DNA of 64,000 bases from Oleispirillum sp963668495 (lineage in GTDB: Bacteria > Pseudomonadota > Alphaproteobacteria > Rhodospirillales > Rhodospirillaceae). The stretch is taken from NCBI GenBank assembly GCA_963668495.1, contig OY764545.1:1178001-1242000 (forward strand). Direction: 5' to 3'. The notes beneath the pieces were generated by a model. It made no database searches and was not told the DNA's origin. It saw only the letters and a program-made list of their open reading frames with translations. How positions within the stretch are numbered: position 1 is the first letter of the stretch; each line of letters starts with the position of its first letter. The translations under genes and the position numbers were made by a program. Below are positions 53,972 through 62,040 of this stretch, piece after piece.

Positions 53972-54442
53972 ATGGATGATCAGATCGGAATACAACGTGA
54001 GAAAGAAGCCGCTGGACGAGAGGTCACAGAAATCATCACCCAGTTGGAAAACGACTTTCCAGGCGTGACTGAAGGCATGGCAGCAGCGCTAGGCGCAGGA
54101 GCTGGAGGGGCTGGATCATTAGCGGCACTCTCTGCCCTAGGCGTGAGCGGATTGTCTGCTGCTGGCATTACGTCTGGTCTTGCTGCCGCAGGGTCGATTG
54201 TTGGTGGCGGCATGATTGCTGGGATCGGTGTTCTTGCCGCACCGGTCGCAATCCTCGGTGTTGGAGGCTATGCCGTGGCAAAAAGGCGAAAGGCTGCAAA
54301 GTTGGGTGAAGCCTTACGCAAAGCAATTTCCAGACTGAAGGACATTCATGATCGCCTAATGGTCAATTCAGATGCCTATCGTGAAGAGATCGCAGGTGTT
54401 GAAACAGCCATTGATATCCTCTCCAAACGCAAACCGAACTAG
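53972..54442 (+). CDS. Gly/Ala-rich membrane protein
   Basis: A 156-residue protein. After an acidic N-terminus (residues 1-35) come two or three hydrophobic Gly/Ala-rich segments (AALGAGAGGAGSLAALSALG, ITSGLAAAGSIVGGGMIAGI, GVLAAPVAILGVGGYAVAKR), then a charged C-terminal helix. The glycine-zipper hairpin recalls pore-forming or colicin-like peptides and small toxins, but no family is recognised. The start at 53972 has GGGAG six bases upstream; the longer frame begins inside the operator. It is controlled by the XRE-linked promoter and is followed by a 39-residue gene. Confidence 0.65.
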   Translation: MDDQIGIQREKEAAGREVTEIITQLENDFPGVTEGMAAALGAGAGGAGSLAALSALGVSGLSAAGITSGLAAAGSIVGGGMIAGIGVLAAPVAILGVGGYAVAKRRKAAKLGEALRKAISRLKDIHDRLMVNSDAYREEIAGVETAIDILSKRKPN

Positions 54443-54454
54443 GGAGATCGGATC

Positions 54455-54574
54455 ATGGTTATACATACACCACCCTCGGGTTCGTTGGTCAAAGAAGTCC
54501 TAGTTGCCATCGGCACATTTGCCGTCATGAAAATCCTGACCAAGAAAAAGCCCAAAGACAAAAAATCGACCTGA
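54455..54574 (+). CDS. Small membrane-anchored basic protein (39 residues)
   Basis: A short complete frame, 12 bp after the Gly-rich gene, with AGGGAG seven to ten bases before the ATG. It has a hydrophobic middle (LVKEVLVAIGTFAVMKIL) and a lysine-rich C-terminus, KKKPKDKKST. Probably a single-pass membrane protein with a cytoplasmic basic tail. It may be the partner of the preceding gene. Confidence 0.6.
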   Translation: MVIHTPPSGSLVKEVLVAIGTFAVMKILTKKKPKDKKST

Positions 54575-54612
54575 CAGAATGTCATTAAAGCTATGAACGA
54601 TTGGAGAAGCCA

Positions 54613-55695
54613 ATGCGTTATCTTTTTGCTGTGTTAAGTGTGCTAGTGCCCCTCAGCTTAAGTGGTTGCTTTCAAAGTGAGGAAGAGGCGGCGATAGGAC
54701 TAGTCCAAAACGGCTACCTTGATGCCGATAAATCCGCAACAGTCGGACAGATGATCGAAGGCTATAGCTATTTTGATTATATAAACTGGCAATATTTCCA
54801 GACAGACCAAGGCCAGAAAATTGTTCAAGCGACGAGTACCATTGATGTGTGGAGCGATCCAGCGCGCTATACCCCTGACCCAGGTTATCAAGATGAAGAT
54901 TTCCTTCATTTTGCCAAAACCTTTGGCCTTAAACTGGAACACATCATCCAGTTCACACTCTTACCGGAAGACCGTTTTCAGCTACTGTTCCAAGGCTATA
55001 AGGTGAAGGTTGACCCTGAGCATATGGATGGCATGCCATCAAACATGGCGCATCTAATCAACAATTCTGAAGCCGCAAATGAAAAGCTCTTGCCGAGCAT
55101 CTATACCAATCGAAACATAGGCTTCCCATTCCGAGTATGGTCAATTTTTGATGCCTTTAAGGAAGAAGAGCGCAATCGGGAAAGTCCATACTATCGCCAT
55201 TGGACAGATAGAGCTGTAGCAAGGGCCGCAGCGCGTCACGCTATGAAGCAAGTGATACCAAACAATGAGTTTCCAAACTTTACGAGAGCCCTGCATTACA
55301 CGCGGAAAAGCGGTGGAGCGCTGATGTTGTTCCAAGACGCAAACCAATCCTGGTACGGCGTAGTTGACACATCAAACGAACGCTCTGCATGCTCTCTGGC
55401 CGGTGAATTCCAGAAAATTGAAATCGGTTTCTCTTTGGACAAGATCTTCGGCAATAACAGCAGCGGGAATGAAAACACATGCCGCATGATGTTGGATCAG
55501 TCAGGTAAGTCCTACACGGACATTACAAGCAACTGTCATGAACAATTATGCGGCATGAATGGTAGCTTTGATGGTGACTATAAGCTTGATGCTGCGTTCA
55601 AGGTAAAGATTGGAGAAAGGCGACGCAAAACGAACAAAGGTCTTGTGTCATGGCAGGATTTTCATCTTCAATATACAACAACAGATCAGCGATAA
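54613..55695 (+). CDS. Predicted lipoprotein, unknown function
   Basis: A 360-residue protein with a type II signal peptide, MRYLFAVLSVLVPLSLSGCF, with LSGC lipobox at Cys19. The mature part is rich in aromatic residues with many Tyr/Trp and several cysteines (SACSL, NTCRMM, SNCHEQLCGMN), suggesting periplasmic disulfides. The start at 54613 follows GGAGAA. No family recognised. It is third in the XRE-controlled row, and is followed by a hairpin at 55776. Confidence 0.7.
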   Translation: MRYLFAVLSVLVPLSLSGCFQSEEEAAIGLVQNGYLDADKSATVGQMIEGYSYFDYINWQYFQTDQGQKIVQATSTIDVWSDPARYTPDPGYQDEDFLHFAKTFGLKLEHIIQFTLLPEDRFQLLFQGYKVKVDPEHMDGMPSNMAHLINNSEAANEKLLPSIYTNRNIGFPFRVWSIFDAFKEEERNRESPYYRHWTDRAVARAAARHAMKQVIPNNEFPNFTRALHYTRKSGGALMLFQDANQSWYGVVDTSNERSACSLAGEFQKIEIGFSLDKIFGNNSSGNENTCRMMLDQSGKSYTDITSNCHEQLCGMNGSFDGDYKLDAAFKVKIGERRRKTNKGLVSWQDFHLQYTTTDQR

Positions 55696-55775
55696 GAATT
55701 CAGAGCAACCCGGAATTAGGCATCTTAGGCCCAACTCAGGCAGGGCTTTTGGTCCTGATTGAACCCTTAAATAAG

Positions 55776-55801
55776 GGGCGGCGGGTCTACACCCACCGCC
55801 C
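55776..55801 (+). terminator. Hairpin after the lipoprotein gene
   Basis: GGGCGGCGGGT (55776-55786) pairs with ACCCACCGCCC (55791-55801) with one mismatch. The tail, ATTATGTGT, is only moderately T-rich. It may serve as terminator for the lipoprotein gene. Confidence 0.55.
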
Positions 55802-55842
55802 ATTATGTGTAGAGATTTCAGACAATTTTCACACACCCGCAT

Positions 55843-55873
55843 GTTGACACCGCTGACAGTCAACGGTGTCAAC
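55843..55873. promoter_or_regulatory. Inverted repeat between the lipoprotein and DUF3987 genes
   Basis: GTTGACACCG (55843-55852) and CGGTGTCAAC (55864-55873) form a perfect ten-base inverted repeat with an 11-base spacer, just beyond the DUF3987 stop. There is no T-run. It could be a binding site or a bidirectional structure. Confidence 0.35.
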
Positions 55874-55884
55874 AATTGAAGGCG

Positions 55885-57768
55885 TCATTTTATGGCACGC
55901 AAAGCTGCAAATGGATGCACGACGTAGGTTGATCTGCTCTTACTATTCACGAAACGGGAGACGTAGTGGCAGCGCTCCAATTCGGCCAGGCCCATCCGTA
56001 TTTGGGCAACTTTACAATGACCGATTCCTCGTTGTGCTTCGCGTTCAGAAAATGAGGTCCTGTTTTCGTGCTTGATCCATCGCAGAATTTTCTGCGCAAA
56101 GTTCAAACCTTCAGCAAATTCCGGGGATAAGATCACTTGCGCATGAGCGTGAAAAAAACGCATTATTTTAAGGGCATCACTCATCAACCCTTCATCCAGT
56201 TCAAAGGCGGCACCATCGCCTTCTGGCAAAAAGTATCTTCCCCGATGCATGAGCAAAAGCAGGCCAGCGATATTCTTGGTGTGCTGCTGTAGCCGGCTTT
56301 CAAACGGCCCTAGCAGCCCATCACTTTTCTCTCGATTTTGGAGCAGTCCCCGGATGCCGGAAAGCAACCGTTGTTCTGCTGCTCTGTTCAGGTGAATTTC
56401 GTTTTGTGGTTCTATATCAGCGGTGCGCTCACTCGATAGCAGACAAGAAACCAACCCATTATACCAATTGGTAAGACGGGAACTGATAATCGGCAAGGGT
56501 ACATCTTTGCGAAGGTCTTCCGGTTTCGCGATCATCATGCAAAAACGTGGATGGACCCCATGATCTGCGGCCTCTGTTTTGCCGCAAAAAGTAATGAGCT
56601 TGCTTGGCTGAACGAAGGATGTGATCGACAAAAAAGCGTGGTCTATCCGCACCCTGCCTGATGTTCGCGTTAATGATTCGAAGCTTTCACCGTCGAAGCC
56701 CTTCAAAATGATGTCATTTTTCTTGCCCGAAATCATCGTTAGCAGGCCGCCTTCCGGATCAATGATCGCGGCGGCACCCTTACGACGAGCCATTTCAAAC
56801 GGAAGATGCTCCATCGTCGTACGATACAATAAACGCGAGACATTACAGTCAGACGACTGTGAACTCTCGAGTTCACGCAACTCTTCAGCCAAGCCTCTAG
56901 AGGAAGCTATGGCAGCCTGTATTGTGTATCCATCCTTTATAATAGACTTCTTCACAGTAGCTTTGTATGCGGCTTTAGCAGCAGACACTGCCATCGGACA
57001 TGCAGTGGCAGAATTCAACAGCGAGAATTTTCTATCGTGCTCTTTGAATGGCGCGACGAGGACGTCGCAAGCGGTAGATTTACCAAATCCAGATGGCGCA
57101 GCAATGATGGTATAAAACGTCAATGGCTGAGTGAATGCGCTCGAATCACTGATGAACCAGTTTCCTTGTGTTGCCGCGCTGACGGCCCCCAGCAAGCCCA
57201 CCCCAATGACCTCTTTTCGAGCTACACTGCCAGAAGACATGGTCTCGATTAGCTCCAACGCTTCCCTTGGAAAAACCTCAAAGGGGAAAGGGGCCATCAC
57301 AGTCCTTGAAGTATCTAGCGAAATGATCTTTTTAAACGATAGGTCGTTTCGCAACTGGTTTATTCTGTGCGCATCCCACTGCTCCTGCTGATTCCGCATG
57401 GCCTGCTTCTGTGCCGCTATATTACTATTGTGCGCTCTTATAAGTTCAGTCTCGTGCCTCATCTTCTGCATGTGGTCTTCAAAGGCAAGAGCTTGCTCTT
57501 GTCTTTGATCAACAATATGAGTTTCCTGAGGCCCGCATTTGGGGGTGTCTCCCCCAGTCTTAGCTGCCATCACAGGAGGGGGCTCAACTCCATTATGGTT
57601 TCCTGCTGCAGCGTAAGGTGCTTCACTTTGGGGCGCCTCGCTCGAAATGCGGCACCCCGGTGTAAAATTTGAAGTTTGCAATGGTGGTTGCTGTTCACCA
57701 GTGATGATTACTTTTTCGTGGTCGCTTCTAAGTGCGCCCAAAATCTCATCTCTATAACCATCAGACAT
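55885..57768 (-). CDS. DUF3987/YfjI-like primase-helicase-type ATPase
   Basis: A 627-residue protein. The N-terminal 130 residues are low complexity; then comes AFPFEVFPREALELIE, the Walker A motif APSGFGKSTACDV, and IIDPEGGLLTMISGKK, which identify the DUF3987 (YfjI/YagK-neighbour) family. It is thought to act in replication of phage satellites. The start at 57768 (MSDGYRDEI) follows GGAGAGG and overlaps the previous gene by eight bases. It is third in the AlpA-like-small-DUF3987 order usual in P4-like elements. Confidence 0.85.
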   Translation of the reverse strand: MSDGYRDEILGALRSDHEKVIITGEQQPPLQTSNFTPGCRISSEAPQSEAPYAAAGNHNGVEPPPVMAAKTGGDTPKCGPQETHIVDQRQEQALAFEDHMQKMRHETELIRAHNSNIAAQKQAMRNQQEQWDAHRINQLRNDLSFKKIISLDTSRTVMAPFPFEVFPREALELIETMSSGSVARKEVIGVGLLGAVSAATQGNWFISDSSAFTQPLTFYTIIAAPSGFGKSTACDVLVAPFKEHDRKFSLLNSATACPMAVSAAKAAYKATVKKSIIKDGYTIQAAIASSRGLAEELRELESSQSSDCNVSRLLYRTTMEHLPFEMARRKGAAAIIDPEGGLLTMISGKKNDIILKGFDGESFESLTRTSGRVRIDHAFLSITSFVQPSKLITFCGKTEAADHGVHPRFCMMIAKPEDLRKDVPLPIISSRLTNWYNGLVSCLLSSERTADIEPQNEIHLNRAAEQRLLSGIRGLLQNREKSDGLLGPFESRLQQHTKNIAGLLLLMHRGRYFLPEGDGAAFELDEGLMSDALKIMRFFHAHAQVILSPEFAEGLNFAQKILRWIKHENRTSFSEREAQRGIGHCKVAQIRMGLAELERCHYVSRFVNSKSRSTYVVHPFAALRAIK

Positions 57769-58033
57769 TTTTTGCATCCTCTCCGGCATCTAGGATTATC
57801 GGTTGAGACTGTTCAATCTTTTGAACCGTTGTTTTTAAGTTCAGTGGGACTAATGCAAGTTCCATCTCGACGGTGACCTGCTTGTTGTCTGGCCATTGGG
57901 AGTCTGGGATACTTAGAATCTTCCTTAACGATTCCTTCAGTGGCTCAAGATGGGCATCCAAGTTTGGTGGCTGCGCTAATTTCAGGACTATAGGAGTCGT
58001 TGCAGGTACGATTTCTGCACTATTCTTGGGCAT
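57761..58033 (-). CDS. Small unknown protein of the replication module
   Basis: A 90-residue protein if started at MPKNSAEIV, where GGAG lies seven bases upstream. It is rich in proline and leucine in the first half and contains SQWPDNKQVTVEMELALVPL. No family recognised. It overlaps the DUF3987 gene by eight bases and is therefore co-translated. It lies downstream of the AlpA-like gene by about 120 bp. Confidence 0.6.
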   Translation of the reverse strand: MPKNSAEIVPATTPIVLKLAQPPNLDAHLEPLKESLRKILSIPDSQWPDNKQVTVEMELALVPLNLKTTVQKIEQSQPIILDAGEDAKNV

Positions 58034-58157
58034 GATTGTCTCCATATTCGTGTTTCTGTTCACTGACCGTACGCATTACGTAATTACATGCGTCGACTTC
58101 CGCGGTTAGGGGGGGGGAATAACAGCTAAGCAGTGTTGTGGTTGTGTGTAGCTGGGA

Positions 58158-58340
58158 TCATTCTGCGGCCTCAATTTTAGGAAGAGATGAGACGAAGGTT
58201 TCCAGATCTTCGCGCAAAATTAACGTGCGCCGTCCACATTTCACGGCTTTTAATTTGTCGCTTTTGATTAGTTTGTAGAGGCACGTCCTACCAACTGAGA
58301 GTTGTTCGCACGTCTGGGCGATAGTGAAAGTTCTTTGCAT
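58158..58340 (-). CDS. AlpA-like excisionase/regulator
   Basis: A 60-residue MerR-type winged helix: FTIAQTCEQLSVGRTCLYKL then IKSDKLKAVKCGRRTLILRE. This class is AlpA/Xis and activates or excises P4-like elements. The start at 58340 has GGAG nine bases upstream. It is the first gene of the right-end replication module. Confidence 0.85.
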   Translation of the reverse strand: MQRTFTIAQTCEQLSVGRTCLYKLIKSDKLKAVKCGRRTLILREDLETFVSSLPKIEAAE

Positions 58341-58501
58341 CTTGTTCGTCTCCATGAAAGTTTCAGTGGCGGTTGGTCGCCGGAAATTTCATTAAGCTTG
58401 CTATGGGGGCCAGAGTCGCCGAAACTAAATAGGAAAAAAATCTATGTGCAAAAACAAATGGTTATAATGCCATGTGCCGGCGGAAATTGTAGGAGGGGTA
58501 T

Positions 58502-59707
58502 ATGTCGCTACTGATTGAGGCGATTGAAGAGTATCATGATGTTTTCAGATTCCCTGATGGGTTCTGGTGCGAGCAAAGCAAGGCGTGTGAAGGGCACCCC
58601 TTTGCAAGGCATGCGCAGATTGAAATTGAAAAATTGGCAGCGACATATGCATCAAACATGCGCTTTTACGCCTCAGCGTGCCCACCTAAGAAATATGCAG
58701 AGAGATTGGAGACTATTAGAAAAACTGCAGGAAAGCTTCGCAATTTGCTCCTTGAAGGAGACAATATTTCGTCTGATTTGAATTTGGCGCATGAGTTTGG
58801 TTTTAACATCTACACTCATCTTCAAAGCGACGGCAGGGCAATTGCCGATACTGATGACGATGCTTCGTATAGCTTGAAAGAAATTTCACAAGCATTAGGG
58901 GCGCAAAGGGTAAAGGCGAACCCTCAATTAAGAACGCCGATTATTGTAAATAAGGCGCTGTCTCTAGCCAATGAAGCAGGCGACAATCCGCAAACTCACC
59001 CCGCTCTGTATGCTTTTGAGCTGATAGGGGCTATGGATAGTCTTATCGATAACGTTGATAGCATTTTAAAAGATGCGGCCTCTAAGGATGAAATTACTCG
59101 TCAGCATCAAAAGGATGAAGCCCTACGAAGTAATGCAGAAGGTGCGCCTGAAGACCTGTATAGCAAGGTGTTTTTCTCTGAATTGCATGACATATATGCG
59201 CAGTTTAGCGGTGTCGGCGAAATAAATGCGGGCTTCCGGTCTTTTCTAAGGCGTATATTGAAACTGGTTGGAGATCATCTTGAAAAGCTATTTGGGGCAT
59301 CATCACCTAAGCAATTTAGTACCCTGTCGGATGATAGTATTCGAATTGCTATAGCGACGCACCGAAAAAACGGCGGTGAGCGGCTGTATGTGCACCCAAG
59401 GCTTCTCTATAGTTTGCTGCTTGGTCGGCGAGAGTTGATGGGCCTTAGATGTGCAAAAAGGCGTGTATGGAAATTCCGGAACGATACAGGTATGTCGGAG
59501 TCTCATACTCAAAAGAATATGAAGTTATGGGCCCGGCAATTGAGGCGTTTGCCATGTTGTCGGAAGGATTCCCAGTCGTTCAAAACACACAAGATCAGCG
59601 TGAAAAAACATGTCGCACGCATTACATGTGTAGCAGATTCTGTTCCAAAAGGTGGATATGATCCATTTGGAGGTGATAGCGTGCGCTACGTGGGGGTTTT
59701 GTTGTGA
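58502..59707 (+). pseudogene. Unknown protein with two compensating frameshifts
   Basis: The frame is open for 401 codons, with GTAGGAGGGG six bases upstream of the ATG. Residues 1-310 read as ordinary protein, but from about 59455 to 59600 the frame is arginine-rich and unlike a protein, while frame +2 over the same stretch reads sensibly (YRYVGVSYSKEYEVMGPA). One A is missing in the five-A run at 59455-59459, and one A is extra in the six-A run at 59603-59608, so the two restore each other. Correcting both gives a continuous C-terminus. No family recognised. It is the last gene before attR. Sequencing error is an alternative. Confidence 0.6.
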
Positions 59708-59845
59708 AGGAAGGAGTGTTGGTGTGGGACGTGCGTGTTCGCTGGAGTGCGCCTGCAATCGGGGTTTGATGTGGGGAGAAATGTGGGGAGAGAGCAAGGT
59801 GGTTTTTACTATATCATTGTAATTAAATGAGTAATTACAAGGTAA

Positions 59846-59860
59846 TGGCGGAGAGAGAGG
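59846..59860 (+). repeat. attR: tRNA-Ser 3' end
   Basis: The right copy of TGGCGGAGAGAGAGG, identical to 25036-25050 and overlapping the last 15 bases of tRNA-Ser(CGA). The gene remains intact, so the element brings in or preserves a functional 3' end. Confidence 0.88.
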
Positions 59861-59935
59861 GATTCGAACCCTCGGAACGCTTGCGCGCTCAACGGTTTTC
59901 GAGACCGCCCCGTTCGACCACTCCGGCACCTCTCC
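59846..59935 (-). tRNA. tRNA-Ser(CGA)
   Basis: A 90-nt class II tRNA read on the minus strand. It starts GGAGAGG, has the anticodon loop CTCGAAA (anticodon CGA) and a long variable arm (TGAGCGCGCAAGCGTTC), the T arm GAGGG TTCGAAT CCCTC, and an encoded GCCA end at 59846. It decodes UCG codons. It is the integration site of the island. Confidence 0.96.
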
Positions 59936-60287
59936 GCAGGGGATGCAGTATACACATCCTGTGGTCTTCACAGAAGGAAGGCTTTCTAACAGCCTCTGCA
60001 TGCGGACGTCAAGCGCCACATCGAATGGAAAAATGGGAAACGCACTGACTTATTGTAGACTCAGTGTTTCATACTCATTATATAGTGTGGCAAGACGCTC
60101 TTGCATTGTTTGGAATGATGTAGGCCGTATCGTGCAAACTCCGCCGCTGGGGTGTGCGCATGTGGTAATTTCCTATCGGAAAAGCGTTGACAGAGGCCGC
60201 TCTATGGGTATAGTACGCGCCTCCTGCGGGGCCGAGTGAGTTCGGTGCCGCATTTCTCTATAAGTGTTTTTATGAAGGCGGATAACC
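59936..60287. promoter_or_regulatory. rplU upstream region
   Basis: A 352-bp non-coding region between the tRNA-Ser gene and rplU. It contains the promoter at 60187-60214 and about 70 bases of untranslated leader. No supported frame is seen in the remainder. Confidence 0.6.
60187..60214 (+). promoter_or_regulatory. Strong sigma-70 promoter of rplU-rpmA
   Basis: TTGACA (60187-60192) and TATAGT (60209-60214) are spaced by 16 bases and lie 73 bp upstream of the rplU ATG. The near-consensus boxes fit highly expressed ribosomal-protein genes. Confidence 0.78.
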
Positions 60288-60590
60288 ATGTTTGCAGTCA
60301 TCAAGACAGGTGGCAAGCAGTACCGGGTCGAAAAAGGTGACGTAATCGTCATTGAAAAGTTGCCGGTCGAAGAGAACGGCGCCGTGACCTTTGACGAAGT
60401 CTTGATGGTCGGCGAAAAAGTTGGAACCCCGACCGTTGCTGGTGCTACCGTCGCAGGCGAGCTGCTTAAGCAAGCTCGTGACAAGAAAGTCATTGTGTTC
60501 AAGAAAAAGCGTCGGCAAAACTATCGGCGTAAGCACGGCCATCGTCAGCAGATCAGCGTCGTGCGCATCACGGACATTGCTGGCGCGTAA
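60288..60590 (+). CDS. rplU: 50S ribosomal protein L21
   Basis: A 100-residue protein of normal length starting MFAVIKTGGKQYRVEKGD, with the characteristic EKLPVEENGAVTFDEVLMVG and the basic KKKRRQNYRRKHGHRQQ patch. It binds 23S rRNA near domain I. The rpmA gene follows 26 bp later. Confidence 0.98.
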   Translation: MFAVIKTGGKQYRVEKGDVIVIEKLPVEENGAVTFDEVLMVGEKVGTPTVAGATVAGELLKQARDKKVIVFKKKRRQNYRRKHGHRQQISVVRITDIAGA

Positions 60591-60616
60591 GCCCGGCAGA
60601 TTAGGAGTATCGAAAG

Positions 60617-60883
60617 ATGGCACATAAGAAGGCTGGCGGTAGTTCACGGAACGGTCGCGACTCAGAAGGTCGCCGCCTCGGTCTGAAAAAATCCGGTGGT
60701 CAAGCTGTTCTCGCCGGTAACATCATCGTGCGTCAACGCGGCACCAAATATCACCCCGGTGCAAACGTCGGTATTGGTAAAGACCATACCCTGTTTGCTT
60801 TGACCGAAGGGCGTGTGGTGTTCAAACGTGGTGCGAAAAACCGCACTTTCGTTGGTGTTGAAGCCGCTGAAGCTGCAGAATAG
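60617..60883 (+). CDS. rpmA: 50S ribosomal protein L27
   Basis: An 88-residue protein starting MAHKKAGGSSRNGRDSEGRR, with GNIIVRQRGTKYHPGANVG. The flexible basic N-terminus reaches the peptidyl-transferase centre. There is no cleavable N-terminal extension of the Firmicutes type. It is followed by a terminator. Confidence 0.98.
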   Translation: MAHKKAGGSSRNGRDSEGRRLGLKKSGGQAVLAGNIIVRQRGTKYHPGANVGIGKDHTLFALTEGRVVFKRGAKNRTFVGVEAAEAAE

Positions 60884-60923
60884 TCTGCCTACGGCCTTTC
60901 GGCCGATGTGGTGGATGCCAAAC

Positions 60924-60952
60924 AAGGGGAATGGTTCACCATTCCCCTTTTT
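60924..60952 (+). terminator. Intrinsic terminator of rplU-rpmA
   Basis: AAGGGGAATGG (60924-60934) and CCATTCCCCTT (60939-60949) form an eleven-pair stem with a TTCA loop, followed by a T-run. Confidence 0.92.
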
Positions 60953-60982
60953 GCTATGGTGATTTAAGGGCGCAGACTCGTC

Positions 60983-62023
60983 ATGAAGTTTCTCGATCAA
61001 GTTAAGATTTTTGTGAAATCCGGCGACGGCGGTAATGGCTGTATGAGCTTCCGTCGGGAAAAATACATCGAGTTCGGCGGCCCGGATGGTGGCGACGGCG
61101 GACGTGGTGGCGACGTTATTTTGGAAGCTGTCGGCAACCTCAACACGTTGATTGATTTTCGCTATCAACAACATTTCAAAGCAGAACGCGGTCATGGCGG
61201 TATGGGACGTGACCGACACGGTCGATACGGGCATGATCTGGTGATCAAGGTTCCGGTGGGCACCCAAGTTCTTGCGGAAGATAAAGAAACCATTTTACAC
61301 GATTTGGATGAACCCGGACTCCGGGTGACATTGGCTGTTGGTGGTGATGGCGGCAAGGGCAATGCTCGCTATAAATCCTCGGTGAACCAAGCACCCCGCC
61401 GGGCTGATCCGGGTTGGCCCGGTGAGGAAATGTGGGTGTGGCTGCGGCTGAAACTTATTGCCGATGCGGGGCTGATTGGCCTGCCGAATGCGGGTAAGTC
61501 CACGTTCCTGTCTATGGTGACGCGCGCACGCCCGAAAATTGGCGACTATCCATTCACGACCTTGCACCCGAATCTGGGGGTTGCAATCGTTGATGGTTCT
61601 GAATTCATCATCGCCGATATCCCCGGCCTGATTGAAGGCGCGCACGAAGGACATGGTCTGGGTGATCGATTCCTTGGTCACGTTGAACGCACATCCGTCC
61701 TGTTGCATTTGATTGACGCAACGGCGGAGGATGTGACCGAAAGTTACCGCATTATTCGTGGCGAGCTTGAAGCCTATGGCTCTGGTTTGCAGGAAAAACC
61801 GGAAATCGTGGGCCTGAACAAATGTGATGCCTTGACCAACGAAGAAATCGACGAGAAAATCGCCGCCCTTCGCGCCGTGACCGATTCGCCAGTTCTGGCT
61901 CTGTCCGGGGTTTCCGGCTACAACTTGACCCCTGTTCTTCGCACATTGGCGACATACGTCGATGCACCGGAGGCTCCCGAACCTGATGAGTTCGATACTC
62001 CGCGAACAACTTGGGAACCCTAA
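60983..62023 (+). CDS. obgE: GTPase Obg/CgtA
   Basis: A 346-residue Obg GTPase. The N-terminal glycine-rich Obg fold contains GDGGNGCMSFRREKYIEFGG and DGGRGGDVILEAV. The G domain has G1 GLPNAGKSTFL, switch I region GDYPFTTLHPNLGV, G3 IADIPGLIEGAHEG, and NKCD. It takes part in 50S subunit assembly and growth control. The gene order rplU-rpmA-obgE-proB is widely conserved. It lies behind the rpmA terminator, so it likely has its own promoter or gains read-through. Confidence 0.97.
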   Translation: MKFLDQVKIFVKSGDGGNGCMSFRREKYIEFGGPDGGDGGRGGDVILEAVGNLNTLIDFRYQQHFKAERGHGGMGRDRHGRYGHDLVIKVPVGTQVLAEDKETILHDLDEPGLRVTLAVGGDGGKGNARYKSSVNQAPRRADPGWPGEEMWVWLRLKLIADAGLIGLPNAGKSTFLSMVTRARPKIGDYPFTTLHPNLGVAIVDGSEFIIADIPGLIEGAHEGHGLGDRFLGHVERTSVLLHLIDATAEDVTESYRIIRGELEAYGSGLQEKPEIVGLNKCDALTNEEIDEKIAALRAVTDSPVLALSGVSGYNLTPVLRTLATYVDAPEAPEPDEFDTPRTTWEP

Positions 62024-62040
62024 TTTAAGGACACATCATC

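Larger units (their letters stand above)
25036..59860. mobile_element. 34.8-kb integrative defence island in tRNA-Ser(CGA)
   Basis: The element is delimited by a perfect 15-bp direct repeat, begins with a P4-type integrase, and ends with satellite-like replication genes (DUF3987/YfjI, AlpA-like, HxH protein). No conjugation, capsid or portal genes are present, so it is more like a phage satellite or a mobilisable island than an ICE or prophage. Its cargo is almost entirely nuclease, toxin-antitoxin, restriction and retron-like genes. Confidence 0.85.
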
